Origin: Pseudomonas paeninsulae
GTDB lineage: Bacteria > Pseudomonadota > Gammaproteobacteria > Pseudomonadales > Pseudomonadaceae
Length of the DNA: 64,000 bases
NCBI RefSeq assembly: GCF_035621475.1
Contig: NZ_CP141799.1
Span: 3,398,501-3,462,500 of the forward strand
Direction of reading: 5' to 3'
Shown: positions 47,469-56,364 of the stretch, in pieces
How positions within the stretch are numbered: position 1 is the stretch's first letter
Layout: each line of letters opens with the position of its first letter
The notes under the pieces: model-generated
Seen by the model: only the letters and a program-made list of their open reading frames with translations
Told to the model about the DNA's origin: nothing
The model's database searches: none
Program-made: the position numbers and the translations under genes

Positions 47469-48293
47469 ATGTCACTGCAAGGCAAAACCCTGTTCATCAC
47501 CGGCGCCAGCCGCGGTATCGGCCGCGAGTTCGCCCTGCGCGCAGCACGCGACGGCGCCAACATCGTCATCGCGGCGAAAAGCGCCGAGCCCCATACCAAG
47601 CTGCCGGGCACCATCCATTCGGTGGCGGCCGAGGTCGAAGCCGCCGGCGGCAAGGCCCTGGCCCTGCAACTGGATGTGCGCGACGAACAGGCAGTAAAAA
47701 CCGCCATGGCCAAGGCTGCCGAGCATTTTGGCGGCATCGATGGGCTGATCAATAACGCCGGCGCGATCAAGCTGGTCGGCGTCGAGCACCTGGAGCCCAA
47801 GCGCTTCGACCTGATGTTCCAGATCAACACCCGGGCGGTAATGGTCTGCAGTCAGGCCGCGCTGCCGTACCTGAAAAAGAGTAGCAACGGGCATATCCTC
47901 AACCTGTCGCCGCCGCTGAATATGGACAGCAAGTGGTTCGCCCAACACGGTCCCTACACCGTGACCAAGTACGGCATGAGCATGCTGACCCTGGGCATGA
48001 GCGAGGAATTCAAGAAGTACGCCATCAGCGTCAATTCACTGTGGCCCAAGACCATGATCGCCACCGCCGCCATCGAGTTCGAACTGGGCAGCCGCGACGC
48101 CTTCAAACGCGCGCGCACCCCGGCGATCATGGCCGACGCCGCCCACGCCATCCTGACCAGTACCGGGCGCAGCATCAGTGGACGCCTGTTGATCGACGAG
48201 GACATCCTGCGCGAACAGGGCCAAAGCGAATTCGAGCAGTACCGTTTCGCTCCCGCTGGCGGCACGCTGATCCCTGATCTATTTGTCGACTGA
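47469..48293 (+). CDS. atuG: SDR family oxidoreductase AtuG
   Basis: A 274-aa short-chain dehydrogenase resembling the HSDL2 subgroup. Cofactor motif TGASRGIG, NNAG near residue 97, catalytic Tyr and Lys in GPYTVTKYGMS. The segment AAKSAEPHTKLPGTIHS is characteristic of that subgroup. In the atu cluster it is a tentative alcohol or 3-hydroxyacyl-CoA dehydrogenase. Ribosome site ACGGAG before ATG 47469. Last gene of the operon here: atuH (acyl-CoA synthetase) is not found next to it; instead hairpins and a terminator follow. Confidence 0.88.
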   Translation: MSLQGKTLFITGASRGIGREFALRAARDGANIVIAAKSAEPHTKLPGTIHSVAAEVEAAGGKALALQLDVRDEQAVKTAMAKAAEHFGGIDGLINNAGAIKLVGVEHLEPKRFDLMFQINTRAVMVCSQAALPYLKKSSNGHILNLSPPLNMDSKWFAQHGPYTVTKYGMSMLTLGMSEEFKKYAISVNSLWPKTMIATAAIEFELGSRDAFKRARTPAIMADAAHAILTSTGRSISGRLLIDEDILREQGQSEFEQYRFAPAGGTLIPDLFVD

Positions 48294-48297
48294 CCAC

Positions 48298-48380
48298 AAT
48301 CCCCGGGCGGTAGCCTGCACCGCTTGGGGATTCGACGGTAGGCGCACTGCCAGTGCGCCTTGCCTTGCCCCCTGTTAGCG
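48298..48380. repeat. Cluster of hairpins after atuG
   Basis: AATCCCC and GCGGT pair with ACCGC and GGGGATT (48298-48332); then GGCGCACTG/CAGTGCGCC near 48343-48361. Both precede the T-rich terminator. Confidence 0.6.
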
Positions 48381-48410
48381 GGGCATTTGCCACTGACAGG
48401 CGAAGCACAC

Positions 48411-48447
48411 AAAAAAAAACCGCGACCCAAAGGCCGCGGTTTTTTTA
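48411..48447. terminator. Bidirectional terminator of the atu operon and the RND gene
   Basis: A-run, then AACCGCGACC/GGCCGCGGTT with a CAAA loop and a T-run. Flanked by A/T on both sides, so effective for both convergent units. Confidence 0.9.
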
Positions 48448-48463
48448 GTGCTGCGCCTGTCTA

Positions 48464-50818
48464 TCAGGCTTTGTTACGCAGCTTCTCCGGGTTGATCAGG
48501 AAACGGGCCAGTGCCGGCAGCAGCCAGATCGCGCCGATCATGTTCCAGAGGAACATGAAGGTCAGCATCAGGCCCATGTCGGCCTGGAACTTGATCGCCG
48601 AGAAGATCCAGGTCGCCACGCCGATCGCCAGGCATACACCGGTGAACAGCACGGCCTTACCCGTCGACTTGAGGGTCTCGTAGTAAGCCTCCTGCAACGA
48701 CAGCCCTTGGCGCAGGTAGGTTTCCAGGCGACTGTAGATGTAGATGCCGTAGTCGACACCGATGCCTACGCCCAGGGCGATCACCGGCAGGGTCGCCACC
48801 TTGACCCCGATGCCCATGTAGGCCATCAGCGCGTTGCCCAGTACCGAGGTCAACACCAGCGGCAGAATCACGCAGAGGGTGGCGGCAACCGAGCGGAAGG
48901 TGAGCAGGCACATGAAGCTCACGGCAGCATAGACCGCCACCAGCATGGTGGTCTCCGATGCAGCGATCACCTCGTTGGTGGCCGCTTCGATACCAGCGTT
49001 ACCGGCAGCCAGGATGAACTCAAGACCTTCCTTGTTGGTTTCCTTGGCGAAGTCTTCGACCACCGCGACCGCACGCTCCAGGGTTTCCGCCTTGTGGTCG
49101 TTGAGGAACACCAGCACCGGCGCTACCGAGCAATCGGCGTTGTACAAACCGTCGGCACGCGCAATCGAGTTGTTCAGCACGTCCTGGTTACGCGACAGGG
49201 TTTCCCATTTCAGGTTGCCCTCGTTCATGCCCTTGATCACCTGACGCGACACCGTGACCATGGAAATGGCCGACTGCACGCCCTCGGTGTTTTCCATCGT
49301 CCACATCAGCTCGTCCATGGCTGACAGGGTCTGGTAGGTCGAACAGCCTTCCGATCCGGTCTTGACCATCACCACCAGCACGTCGGAGCTGGTCGAGTAG
49401 TTGCGGATGACGAAGTCGTTATCCAGGTTGTAGCGCGAGTCCGGGTGCAACTCGGGCGCGCCCTGATCGAGGTCGCCGATCTTCAGGTTCTGGCCATACC
49501 AAACGCCACCGGCCAAGGCCACCACGGCAACCAGCACGGACACCGGCGCCACCATCGGGTGGGCGAAGTTGGAAAGCAGACGCCAGAGCGGGTGATCCTT
49601 GGCCGCCTCTTCACGGCTGATTCTGACGGCCTTCTTGCTGATGCCAATGTAGGAAATCATCACCGGCAGCAGGATCAGGTTGGTCAGGATGATCACCGCC
49701 ACACCCATAGACGCGCCGATGGCCAGCTCACGGATCACGCCGATATCAATCAGCAACAAGGTAATGAAGCCGACTGCATCCGACAGCAAGGCGACCAACC
49801 CGGGAATAAACAGCTGGCGGAACGCCATGCGCGCGGCAGCCAACGGGCTCGTCGCCTCTCCGGAGGCGATGGCGATACCGTTGATCTTCTGCACCCCATG
49901 GGAGATACCGATGGCGAAGACCAGAAACGGCACCAGCATCGAATAGGGATCGAGGCCGAAGCCCAGGGTATGCAGCAAACCCAACTGCCAGACAACCGCG
50001 ATCAGGGTGGTTACGACCACCGCCATGGTGCTCTTGAAACAATGGGTGAACCACAACAGCAGGGCGAAGGTGATGGCAATAGCCACGGCAAAGAACAAGG
50101 CCACGCCGACCAGCCCATCGATCAGATCGCCTACTTTCTTGGCAAACCCGATGATGTGCACTTTCACATTAGGGTTTTGCGCCTGGTACTTATCGCGAAT
50201 CTTCTCTTCCAGCTCGTGGGAGAATTTCTGGTAGTCCAGCGGGACTAGCTGGCTCTGATCCTCAGGGTCAGGGTAGGCCTCCAGCAGCGGCACATCGACG
50301 ATGCTCGACTTGAAGTTGTTCGACACCAGCCGGCCAACCTGCCCGGACTTGAGGATATTGCTGCGCAAATCTTCCAGGCTGTCGCTGGAGCCGTCGTAGG
50401 TCTGCGGAATCACTTCGCCGCCGGCGAAGCCTTCTTCGGTCACCTCGGTCCAGCGTACGCTCGGGCTCCACAGCGATTTCAGGCCGGAACGATCGACACC
50501 GGGAATGTAGAACACTTCGTCGTTGATCTGACGCAGCGTCTCCATGTATTCCTTGCTGAAGATGTCGCCATCGACCGCCTCCACCGAAATGCGCACGGTA
50601 TTACCCAGGTTCGCCAGGTCGTTGCGATGCTCGAGCATCTTCTGGATATAGGGATGGCCCAGCGGGATCATCTTCTCGAAGCTGGTTTGTGGGCGCACCT
50701 GGGCAGCTTGATAGAACAGAAAAACACTGATCAGCAGGCACAGCACAATGACGGCCGGACGATTGTTGAAGATCAACCGCTCGAGGACAGACGCAGGTTG
50801 TTGTTGATGCTTACTCAT
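48464..50818 (-). CDS. RND superfamily (MMPL-type) transporter
   Basis: A 784-aa inner-membrane RND transporter of the MMPL/HpnN type (shorter than the ~1040 aa of drug-efflux RND pumps). It has 12 TM helices: one at ~22-40, a first periplasmic loop (~45-225), five helices to ~410, a further helix ~425-445, a second loop (~450-610), and five helices to the end. The GISHGVQKINGIA and ALGVGIGVDYGIYIYSRLE motifs mark the two sterol-sensing-like helices, with Asp for proton relay. Such transporters move lipids or hydrophobic compounds. The upstream gene encodes a YCF48 propeller, 18 bp apart. Convergent to atu, so a link to terpenoid handling is possible but only inferred. Confidence 0.85.
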   Translation of the reverse strand: MSKHQQQPASVLERLIFNNRPAVIVLCLLISVFLFYQAAQVRPQTSFEKMIPLGHPYIQKMLEHRNDLANLGNTVRISVEAVDGDIFSKEYMETLRQINDEVFYIPGVDRSGLKSLWSPSVRWTEVTEEGFAGGEVIPQTYDGSSDSLEDLRSNILKSGQVGRLVSNNFKSSIVDVPLLEAYPDPEDQSQLVPLDYQKFSHELEEKIRDKYQAQNPNVKVHIIGFAKKVGDLIDGLVGVALFFAVAIAITFALLLWFTHCFKSTMAVVVTTLIAVVWQLGLLHTLGFGLDPYSMLVPFLVFAIGISHGVQKINGIAIASGEATSPLAAARMAFRQLFIPGLVALLSDAVGFITLLLIDIGVIRELAIGASMGVAVIILTNLILLPVMISYIGISKKAVRISREEAAKDHPLWRLLSNFAHPMVAPVSVLVAVVALAGGVWYGQNLKIGDLDQGAPELHPDSRYNLDNDFVIRNYSTSSDVLVVMVKTGSEGCSTYQTLSAMDELMWTMENTEGVQSAISMVTVSRQVIKGMNEGNLKWETLSRNQDVLNNSIARADGLYNADCSVAPVLVFLNDHKAETLERAVAVVEDFAKETNKEGLEFILAAGNAGIEAATNEVIAASETTMLVAVYAAVSFMCLLTFRSVAATLCVILPLVLTSVLGNALMAYMGIGVKVATLPVIALGVGIGVDYGIYIYSRLETYLRQGLSLQEAYYETLKSTGKAVLFTGVCLAIGVATWIFSAIKFQADMGLMLTFMFLWNMIGAIWLLPALARFLINPEKLRNKA

Positions 50819-50836
50819 GCAAACTCTCCCGGCTTA

Positions 50837-51916
50837 TTATTGTTGGCCCAGATCGGCGCCAGTCGGCGAAGCGACGTGGACGCCGCCCTGCCCCACCAGA
50901 ATCAGGTTGCCGTTATCCAGTGCAGTGATGCCCGCTAGCGAGAGCCGGTCGACGCGATTGAGCAAACTGAAGGTGCGCCCGTCATCGCTGCTTTTCAGCA
51001 CGGTACCGCCATGCCCAACCACCACGATAGAGCCGTCGGCAAGTCGATTGCCATCGGCCAGGCCGAACTCCAGCGGGCCGTTATTTGGGGTATTCAGCTC
51101 GATTCGTTGCCAGCTATCACCGAAATCGGCGGAGCGGAACAGATGGCCACGCAGACCGTAGACCAGCAGGCTACCTGCTTCGCTGGTATCAAGAGCGCCA
51201 AACAGTGAGCCCTCATAGGGACCCTGCATGGTTTCCCAGGTTTGCCCCCAATCGGCTGAACGGAACATGCCGCCCAGTTCGCCAACGACGAACAACCCGG
51301 CATCCTTGACCGCGACTATGGCGTTCAGGTGATAGCCGCCTTCGTTTTCAATGCGCTCGCTGACATCTTCCCAGTTCGCCCCACCATTGGTGGTTTCCAG
51401 CATCGCGCCGTAGGCACCTACGGCATAACCGTTGTTGCGGTCCTTGAACCAGACATCCAGCAACGGCGCCTCGCGCTTCAGGTTCTCGAATTGTTTGACC
51501 CAGGTAGCGCCGCCATCGTTACTGGCGAGAATCTGTGCGTCGTGGCCAACCGCCCAACCGTACTGGTCATCGACAAAGAACACCGCGGTGAGCATCTGCC
51601 GGGTCGGCACCTTGGCCTGGACCCAGCTGACGGCGTTGTCGTCGGAGTAGAGGATATGACCGCGATCACCCACAGCCACCAGGCGCTGACCAACGCGGGT
51701 GACATCCAGCAGCAGTTTTTCCTGGGCTTTCGGCGACTCGATCGAGTAACGGACGGCTGCATCGGTGGCGGTTTTCGCCTGCAATGGCGCGGCAGCGAAA
51801 ATCAGCATGGACAGCACACTGCAGAGCGAGAGCGCTTTAGCCAGCGGCGAGTAAAAGCACAACGCCGGTGCGTTGAACAGACCGGTCCGGGTGCGCCGCT
51901 TGACGGGCTCACTCAT
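50837..51916 (-). CDS. YCF48-related periplasmic beta-propeller protein
   Basis: A 359-aa exported protein with a long N-terminal signal (ALSLCSVLSMLIFAAAPLQA, cleavage after AxA). It then has about six repeats ending in the BNR-like motif (ASNDGGATW, TTNGGANW, RSADWGQTW, RSADFGDSW, KSSDDGRTF, and a last partial one), i.e. a six- or seven-bladed propeller as in YCF48/HCF136. Proteins of this type commonly sit beside MMPL-type RND transporters and probably help them in the periplasm. First gene of the two-gene unit; ATG 51916 has GGGGGAAGG a few bases upstream. Confidence 0.82.
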   Translation of the reverse strand: MSEPVKRRTRTGLFNAPALCFYSPLAKALSLCSVLSMLIFAAAPLQAKTATDAAVRYSIESPKAQEKLLLDVTRVGQRLVAVGDRGHILYSDDNAVSWVQAKVPTRQMLTAVFFVDDQYGWAVGHDAQILASNDGGATWVKQFENLKREAPLLDVWFKDRNNGYAVGAYGAMLETTNGGANWEDVSERIENEGGYHLNAIVAVKDAGLFVVGELGGMFRSADWGQTWETMQGPYEGSLFGALDTSEAGSLLVYGLRGHLFRSADFGDSWQRIELNTPNNGPLEFGLADGNRLADGSIVVVGHGGTVLKSSDDGRTFSLLNRVDRLSLAGITALDNGNLILVGQGGVHVASPTGADLGQQ

Positions 51917-52057
51917 ATACCTTCCCCCTTGTTGTTATTGTGGTACTGCTTTTTAACAGACCGCCTATGCTAGCGAGCTTTCGAAAGGCCTGACAATCGG
52001 CGTGACGTTATGTTTTGTTAAGGCCAGCCCGCGTGATTGACAGCTTATTCGACTGAC

Positions 52058-52225
52058 TGATGCACAAAGGCCGCCATCACTGTAGCGGCCTTTGGCCAAC
52101 ACTACACGAACATCAGCGTGTACCGCGACGACCCACAGCCGGTGCAACTCGTTGCGCGTGACCGCCGGATTCAAGTGACCGACCTGCAGCCGACCTCGGG
52201 ACTGGTGACCTTGTTGCTGTGGTAG
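52058..52225 (+). pseudogene. C-terminal fragment of an unknown protein
   Basis: An open frame from a TGA to TAG at 52223 encodes AAITVAAFGQHYTNISVYRD, then DPQPVQLVARDRRIQVTDLQ and PTSGLVTLLLW. The composition is protein-like (beta-strand pattern), but there is no start codon, so it is probably a leftover 3' end. I do not recognise the family. Confidence 0.35.
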
Positions 52226-52347
52226 GAACCGCGCCCAGTCGTAGAGACCCAGGGTGCCACTGAACAGCTCGGTGTCGTCAGCGCTACGCCGTAGACAGAT
52301 CCATGCTGCTTTTGTGGTCTTTTGCCGCAAATAGCCCATCGGCCATG

Positions 52348-52407
52348 AACAAAACACAGCAAAAAATCAATTACAGCCAAGTGCCGGCCAACGCGTTCGA
52401 TTAAGCC
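52348..52407 (+). pseudogene. Possible N-terminal remnant (AhpD-like start)
   Basis: ATG opens a 19-codon frame NKTQQKINYSQVPANAFD, then TAA. The 'INYxxVxxxAF' start resembles carboxymuconolactone decarboxylase/AhpD proteins, but the rest is missing. The IS end begins 4 bp later, so a deletion at the IS is a plausible cause. Weak evidence only. Confidence 0.25.
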
Positions 52408-52411
52408 AATA

Positions 52412-52430
52412 CCTAGCAGCCTGTCGGACT
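52412..52430. mobile_element. Solo IS1182-type terminal repeat
   Basis: CTAGCAGCCTGTCGGACTT at 52412-52430, the same CTAG plus 15-bp terminal repeat that bounds the intact IS at 13168-14734, followed by AA as at that element's right end. No transposase or second end is found nearby. Confidence 0.75.
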
Positions 52431-52480
52431 TAACGCTGTTCTACTGCGCAAAAGCCAGACTTGCGGATATTTCATCTAGC

Positions 52481-52516
52481 AAAAAAGTCTTACCGGTCAG
52501 CGACCGATAAGACTTT
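52481..52516 (-). terminator. pepN terminator
   Basis: On the minus strand, AAAGTCTTATCGGTC and GACCGGTAAGACTTTTTT form a long stem with a 3-nt loop (one mismatch) and a T-run, 20 bp after the pepN stop. Confidence 0.9.
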
Positions 52517-52535
52517 CAGAGCGCTAGCGCAGGTA

Positions 52536-55211
52536 TTAAGCGAGGCTTTTGCTGACCACCTCGAACACATCGCTGGACAGCTCGCCAGACGCGAGAACTC
52601 TCTGCAACTCGGCCTTCATCAAGGCCTGGCGAGCGTCGTCGTATTTGCCCCAGCGGGTTAATGGCCCGAGCAGCCGCGCGGCGATCTGCGGGTTGAGGGC
52701 ATTCAGGGTAATCACCTGATCGGCCAGGAAGCGATAGCCGCTGCCGTCGACCTGATGAAAGTTGACCGGGTTCTGCCCAGTGAATGCCCCAATCAGGGCG
52801 CGCACCTTGTTCGGGTTTTTCAGGGTAAAGGCTGGGTGTTCCATCAGTTGCTGCACCCGCGTCAAGGCGCCCGGCAGGCTGCAGGCCGCCTGGACGCTGA
52901 ACCACTGATCCATGACCAACGGGTTGTCCTTGAAGAAGTCGGCGAAGCTGGCCAGCGCCTTGGCTTTTTCCTCCTCGAACGGTGAATTGACCAGCACCGC
53001 CACAGCCGCCAGGCGCTCGGTCATGTTGTCGCACACCTCCAACTGTTCCAGACAACCCGCCAGCACCTCGGGCTTGCCGCTGAGCATCAGGTAGGACAGC
53101 GCTATGTTCTGCAGGCTGCGTCGGGCGAAGTGCTCGGCCTCGGCGACATAGGCAGTGCTGCGCGAAAGCTCGCGATTGGCCTGGTAACGCAGCCACAGCA
53201 GATCGAACAGTGCGTCGGCCAGTTGCTTGCGGGCGAATTCGCGGGCGCCATGAATGGCATCGACATCGGCCACTTCGCTGATTTCGCTGAGGTAAGCCGC
53301 CCCCGGCAACGAGAGCAACTCGGCGACCATGGCCTGATCCAGCTGATCGTTCTCCAGCACGCTGCGCAGTGCACTGACCAGACGTTGGTCCAGCTGCAAA
53401 GGCTCGCCGCGCTGATGCTGGCCGATCAACTCCTGCAACACCTGCACGGACAACTGCTGACCGGCTTCCCAGCGGTTGAAGCCGTCGCTGTCGTGCTGCA
53501 TGAGGAACATCAACTGATCGCGGCTGTAAGGGAAGCTCAGTTTGACCGGCGCGGAGAAACCACGCAGCAACGAGGGCAGCGGGTGCTCGGCAACATCGAC
53601 AAAGGTCACCACCTGCTCGGCCGCGGTGATCGAGATCACTCGCGACGCCGCGCCGGCGCTGGCTTCACCTGCCATACGCAGCGGCAATGCCTGGCCCTGT
53701 GCGCCGAGCAGTCCCAGTTCCACGGGAATCACGAAGGGCTGCTTGTCGCGCTGCCCCGGCGTGGCCGGACAGCTCTGGCGGAAGGTCAAGCTGTAGGTCT
53801 TGGCGGCGGCATCGTAAGCCTCGCTGACGGCCAAACGCGGCGTACCACCCTGGCTGTACCAGCGCTTGAACTGGCTCAGGTCGACAGCATTGGCATCTTC
53901 CATGGCCTTGATAAAGTCATCGCAGGTCACGGCCTGGCCATCGTGGCGCTCGAAGTACAGGTCGCTGCCCTGGCGGAAGCCCTCGGCACCGACCAGGGTG
54001 CGGATCATACGCACCACTTCCGAACCCTTCTCGTAAACGGTCAGGGTGTAGAAGTTGGAAATCTCCATGAAGGCCTCAGGGCGCACCGGATGAGCCATGG
54101 GGCCGGCATCCTCGGCGAACTGATGGGTGCGCAGGTAGGCCACGTCCTCGATGCGTTTGACCGTGTGCGAGTTCATGTCGGCGCTGAACTCGGCGTCGCG
54201 GAACACGGTGAAACCTTCCTTGAGCGATAGCTGGAACCAGTCGCGACAGGTCACCCGGTTGCCCGACCAGTTGTGGAAATACTCGTGTGCCACCACCGCC
54301 TCGACCCGCTGATGGGCGGCGTCGGTGGCAGTCTCGGCCTTGGCCAGCACGCAGCTGGAGTTGAAGATGTTGAGGCCCTTGTTCTCCATGGCGCCCATGT
54401 TGAAGTCGTTGACCGCGACGATCATGAAGATGTCCAGGTCGTACTCGCGGCCATATACCTGCTCGTCCCACTTCATCGCCTTCTTCAGGCTGTCCATGGC
54501 GTGCTGCACCTTGTCGACGTTTTCCGGCTCGACATAGATGCGCAGCGCCACCTCGCGCGCACTCAGGGTGGTGAAGCTGTCTTCCACGCACCAGAGGTCA
54601 CCAGCGACCAAGGCGAACAGGTAGGCCGGCTTCATGAACGGATCCTGCCAGGTCGCCCAGTGCCGAACACTCTTTCCAGGGGCAGTCTCTTCCGGGCCGC
54701 TGGCAATCGGGTTGCCGTTGGACAACAGCACCGGGTAGCTATGCTGCTCGGCGCTCAGGGTGGTGGTGAACTTGCTCATCACGTCTGGGCGATCGAGGTA
54801 GTAAGTGATCTTGCGGAAGCCCTCGGCCTCGCATTGGGTGCAGAACATGCTGCCGGACTTGTACAGACCCTCCAGGGCGGTATTGCGCTCTGGGTGGATG
54901 CGCACGCTGCTGTCGATGACGAAACTGGCACTCCTGGGCTGCAGACTCAGGTGGCTGGCGCTGAACTGGTAATCGCCAGCAGCCAGCGTTTCACCATCGA
55001 GGGACAGGCTGAGCAGCTCCAGCTCCTGGCCGTCCAACATCAGCGCCGGCAGGTCGCCGGCCGCACAGGCCGGATTGCGCCGCATCACCAGCTGCGCATG
55101 CACCAGCGTGTGATCCTCGAACAACTCGAAGGTCAGGTGCGTCTCGTCGATCAGGTAGTCAGGCGCCTGATAGTCCTTGAGGTAAATCATCTTCGGTTGT
55201 TCGGTGCGCAT
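52536..55211 (-). CDS. pepN: Aminopeptidase N
   Basis: An 891-aa cytosolic M1 zinc aminopeptidase that removes N-terminal residues from peptides. The GAMEN exopeptidase motif lies near residue 274, the zinc motif His309-Glu310-x2-His313 in VAHEYFHNWSGNRVTCRDWFQLSLKEG with the third ligand Glu 19 residues on, then the helical C-terminal domain. The start at 55211 follows GAAGAGG; the much longer upstream frame is the shadow of the DUF2797 gene. A heptamer tandem repeat sits just upstream. Normal length for the family. Confidence 0.96.
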   Translation of the reverse strand: MRTEQPKMIYLKDYQAPDYLIDETHLTFELFEDHTLVHAQLVMRRNPACAAGDLPALMLDGQELELLSLSLDGETLAAGDYQFSASHLSLQPRSASFVIDSSVRIHPERNTALEGLYKSGSMFCTQCEAEGFRKITYYLDRPDVMSKFTTTLSAEQHSYPVLLSNGNPIASGPEETAPGKSVRHWATWQDPFMKPAYLFALVAGDLWCVEDSFTTLSAREVALRIYVEPENVDKVQHAMDSLKKAMKWDEQVYGREYDLDIFMIVAVNDFNMGAMENKGLNIFNSSCVLAKAETATDAAHQRVEAVVAHEYFHNWSGNRVTCRDWFQLSLKEGFTVFRDAEFSADMNSHTVKRIEDVAYLRTHQFAEDAGPMAHPVRPEAFMEISNFYTLTVYEKGSEVVRMIRTLVGAEGFRQGSDLYFERHDGQAVTCDDFIKAMEDANAVDLSQFKRWYSQGGTPRLAVSEAYDAAAKTYSLTFRQSCPATPGQRDKQPFVIPVELGLLGAQGQALPLRMAGEASAGAASRVISITAAEQVVTFVDVAEHPLPSLLRGFSAPVKLSFPYSRDQLMFLMQHDSDGFNRWEAGQQLSVQVLQELIGQHQRGEPLQLDQRLVSALRSVLENDQLDQAMVAELLSLPGAAYLSEISEVADVDAIHGAREFARKQLADALFDLLWLRYQANRELSRSTAYVAEAEHFARRSLQNIALSYLMLSGKPEVLAGCLEQLEVCDNMTERLAAVAVLVNSPFEEEKAKALASFADFFKDNPLVMDQWFSVQAACSLPGALTRVQQLMEHPAFTLKNPNKVRALIGAFTGQNPVNFHQVDGSGYRFLADQVITLNALNPQIAARLLGPLTRWGKYDDARQALMKAELQRVLASGELSSDVFEVVSKSLA

Positions 55212-55232
55212 GGTGGCCTCTTCGAGGCAGCC

Positions 55233-55260
55233 GCAAGCTGCAAGCTGCAAGCTGCAAGTG
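55233..55260. repeat. Heptamer tandem repeat
   Basis: GCAAGCT repeated three times followed by GCAAGTG. Lies between the DUF2797 stop and pepN, about 20 bp before the pepN start. Possible slippage site. Confidence 0.8.
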
Positions 55261-55264
55261 GTGG

Positions 55265-56101
55265 TCAGACGGCCAGTTGGTGGACGGCCAACTGATAGCT
55301 GGTGTATTTGCGGATATTGATCACGCCGGTGTCGAACATCAGGTACTGGCCCTTGATGCCGAGCAGGGTACCTTCGGCAAGCGGATTCTTGTCCAGGTTG
55401 AAGCTGCTGATCTTGGCCGGGTAGGCCTCGATTGGATAACGGATGGCCACCGGCTGTTGATCGCTCAGTGGCTGAATCGCCTGAATGCCGAAGCGCTGCT
55501 GCAACTCGGTAAGCCCCGCGCCACAACTGGCGAACAGCTGATCACGAATCGCCGGCAGATCGACCGGCGCGGCGTCGCCCTTGAGCAAGGCGCGCCAGTT
55601 AGTCTTGTCCGCGACCTGAGTGCGCAGCAGATCTTCGACGAAGCCCGACTGCTGACGGGTGGCCACCCGCAGAATCGGCAACGCCTGGCTCGCGCCCTGG
55701 TCCATCCAGCGTGTCGGAATCTGCGTGGCGCGGGTGATACCGACCTTCACGCCCGAGGAATTGGCCAGGTAGACCACATGATCGGTCATGCAGAACTGCT
55801 CGCCCCAGCTCGGTTCGCGGCAGGTGCCGGCGTCGTAGTGGCAGCGTTCCGGACTCATGATGCAGATATCGCACTGCGCCAGCTTCTTCATGCAGGGGTA
55901 GCAGTAGCCCTGGCTGAAACTGGTCTTGGTCTTGCGCCCGCAGTGGCTGCAATGGATAGCGCCCAGGTATTCGAGGCGCAAGGTCTTGCCGATCAATGGA
56001 TTGACCGCCACCTCTTGATCGTCCAGACGAAAGGTGTACTGCACAGGCGCATCCAGACGCACCGCCATCTTGCTCAGAGCACCGCGTGCCAACTCAGCCA
56101 T
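55265..56101 (-). CDS. DUF2797 family protein
   Basis: A 278-aa cytosolic protein rich in Cys near its N-terminal third: HCSHCGRKTKTSFSQGYCYPCMKKLAQCDICIMSPERCHYDAGTC contains at least nine Cys arranged as zinc-ribbon-like pairs. It then has the family segment VYLANSSGVKVGITRATQIPTRWMDQGA, which resembles a GIY-YIG-like strand. The function is unknown. Its ATG overlaps the stop of the DUF1315 gene by one base (TGATG), so they are coupled, and pepN follows 53 bp later. Confidence 0.82.
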   Translation of the reverse strand: MAELARGALSKMAVRLDAPVQYTFRLDDQEVAVNPLIGKTLRLEYLGAIHCSHCGRKTKTSFSQGYCYPCMKKLAQCDICIMSPERCHYDAGTCREPSWGEQFCMTDHVVYLANSSGVKVGITRATQIPTRWMDQGASQALPILRVATRQQSGFVEDLLRTQVADKTNWRALLKGDAAPVDLPAIRDQLFASCGAGLTELQQRFGIQAIQPLSDQQPVAIRYPIEAYPAKISSFNLDKNPLAEGTLLGIKGQYLMFDTGVINIRKYTSYQLAVHQLAV

Positions 56102-56364
56102 CAGTGCAGGGCATCCGCAGACTTGAACAGCAGGTTAGGTGCCGGCTCGGACGTGGAGCCGCAGGCCTGCTCGCCCATGTAACCGATACGTTGATCCTCG
56201 GGGAGATTACGGGCTTCCCAGGCGATCAGCGCCTGCAGAGTCAGTTCCTTTTGCTCCAGGGTCAGCTTGCGCCCATCGGGCCACTTGCCGATTTCCAGGG
56301 CCAACTTCAGGCTCTGATGAATTTGCGGGGTGATATTTTCAATTGCTTGGAGAAAGGACGACAT
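56101..56364 (-). CDS. DUF1315 (YeaC-like) family protein
   Basis: An 87-aa cytosolic helical protein: ITPQIHQSLKLALEIGKWPDGRKLTLEQKELTLQALIAWEARNLPEDQRIGYM. This is the conserved DUF1315 pattern (WPDG then LTxEQ). Function unknown. First gene of a likely DUF1315-DUF2797-pepN operon. Upstream, the hairpin GCGCCAGGCG/CGCTTGGCGC (56401-56428) separates it from the rhomboid gene. Confidence 0.82.
   Translation of the reverse strand: MSSFLQAIENITPQIHQSLKLALEIGKWPDGRKLTLEQKELTLQALIAWEARNLPEDQRIGYMGEQACGSTSEPAPNLLFKSADALH

Larger units (their letters stand above)
51917..52535. other. Gene-debris region with IS end
   Basis: A 619-bp gap without an intact gene. It holds a plus-strand frame with no start codon, a very short frame at 52348-52407, a solo IS end at 52412 and the pepN terminator. 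The minus-strand 130-codon frame over 51965-52357 runs antisense to this debris and is not convincing. It looks like a former insertion or rearrangement site. Confidence 0.5.

Noticed and set aside
51965..52357. 130-codon minus-strand frame in the debris region
   Set aside because: Starts without a clear ribosome site and runs antisense to a more protein-like plus-strand fragment; no family recognised.
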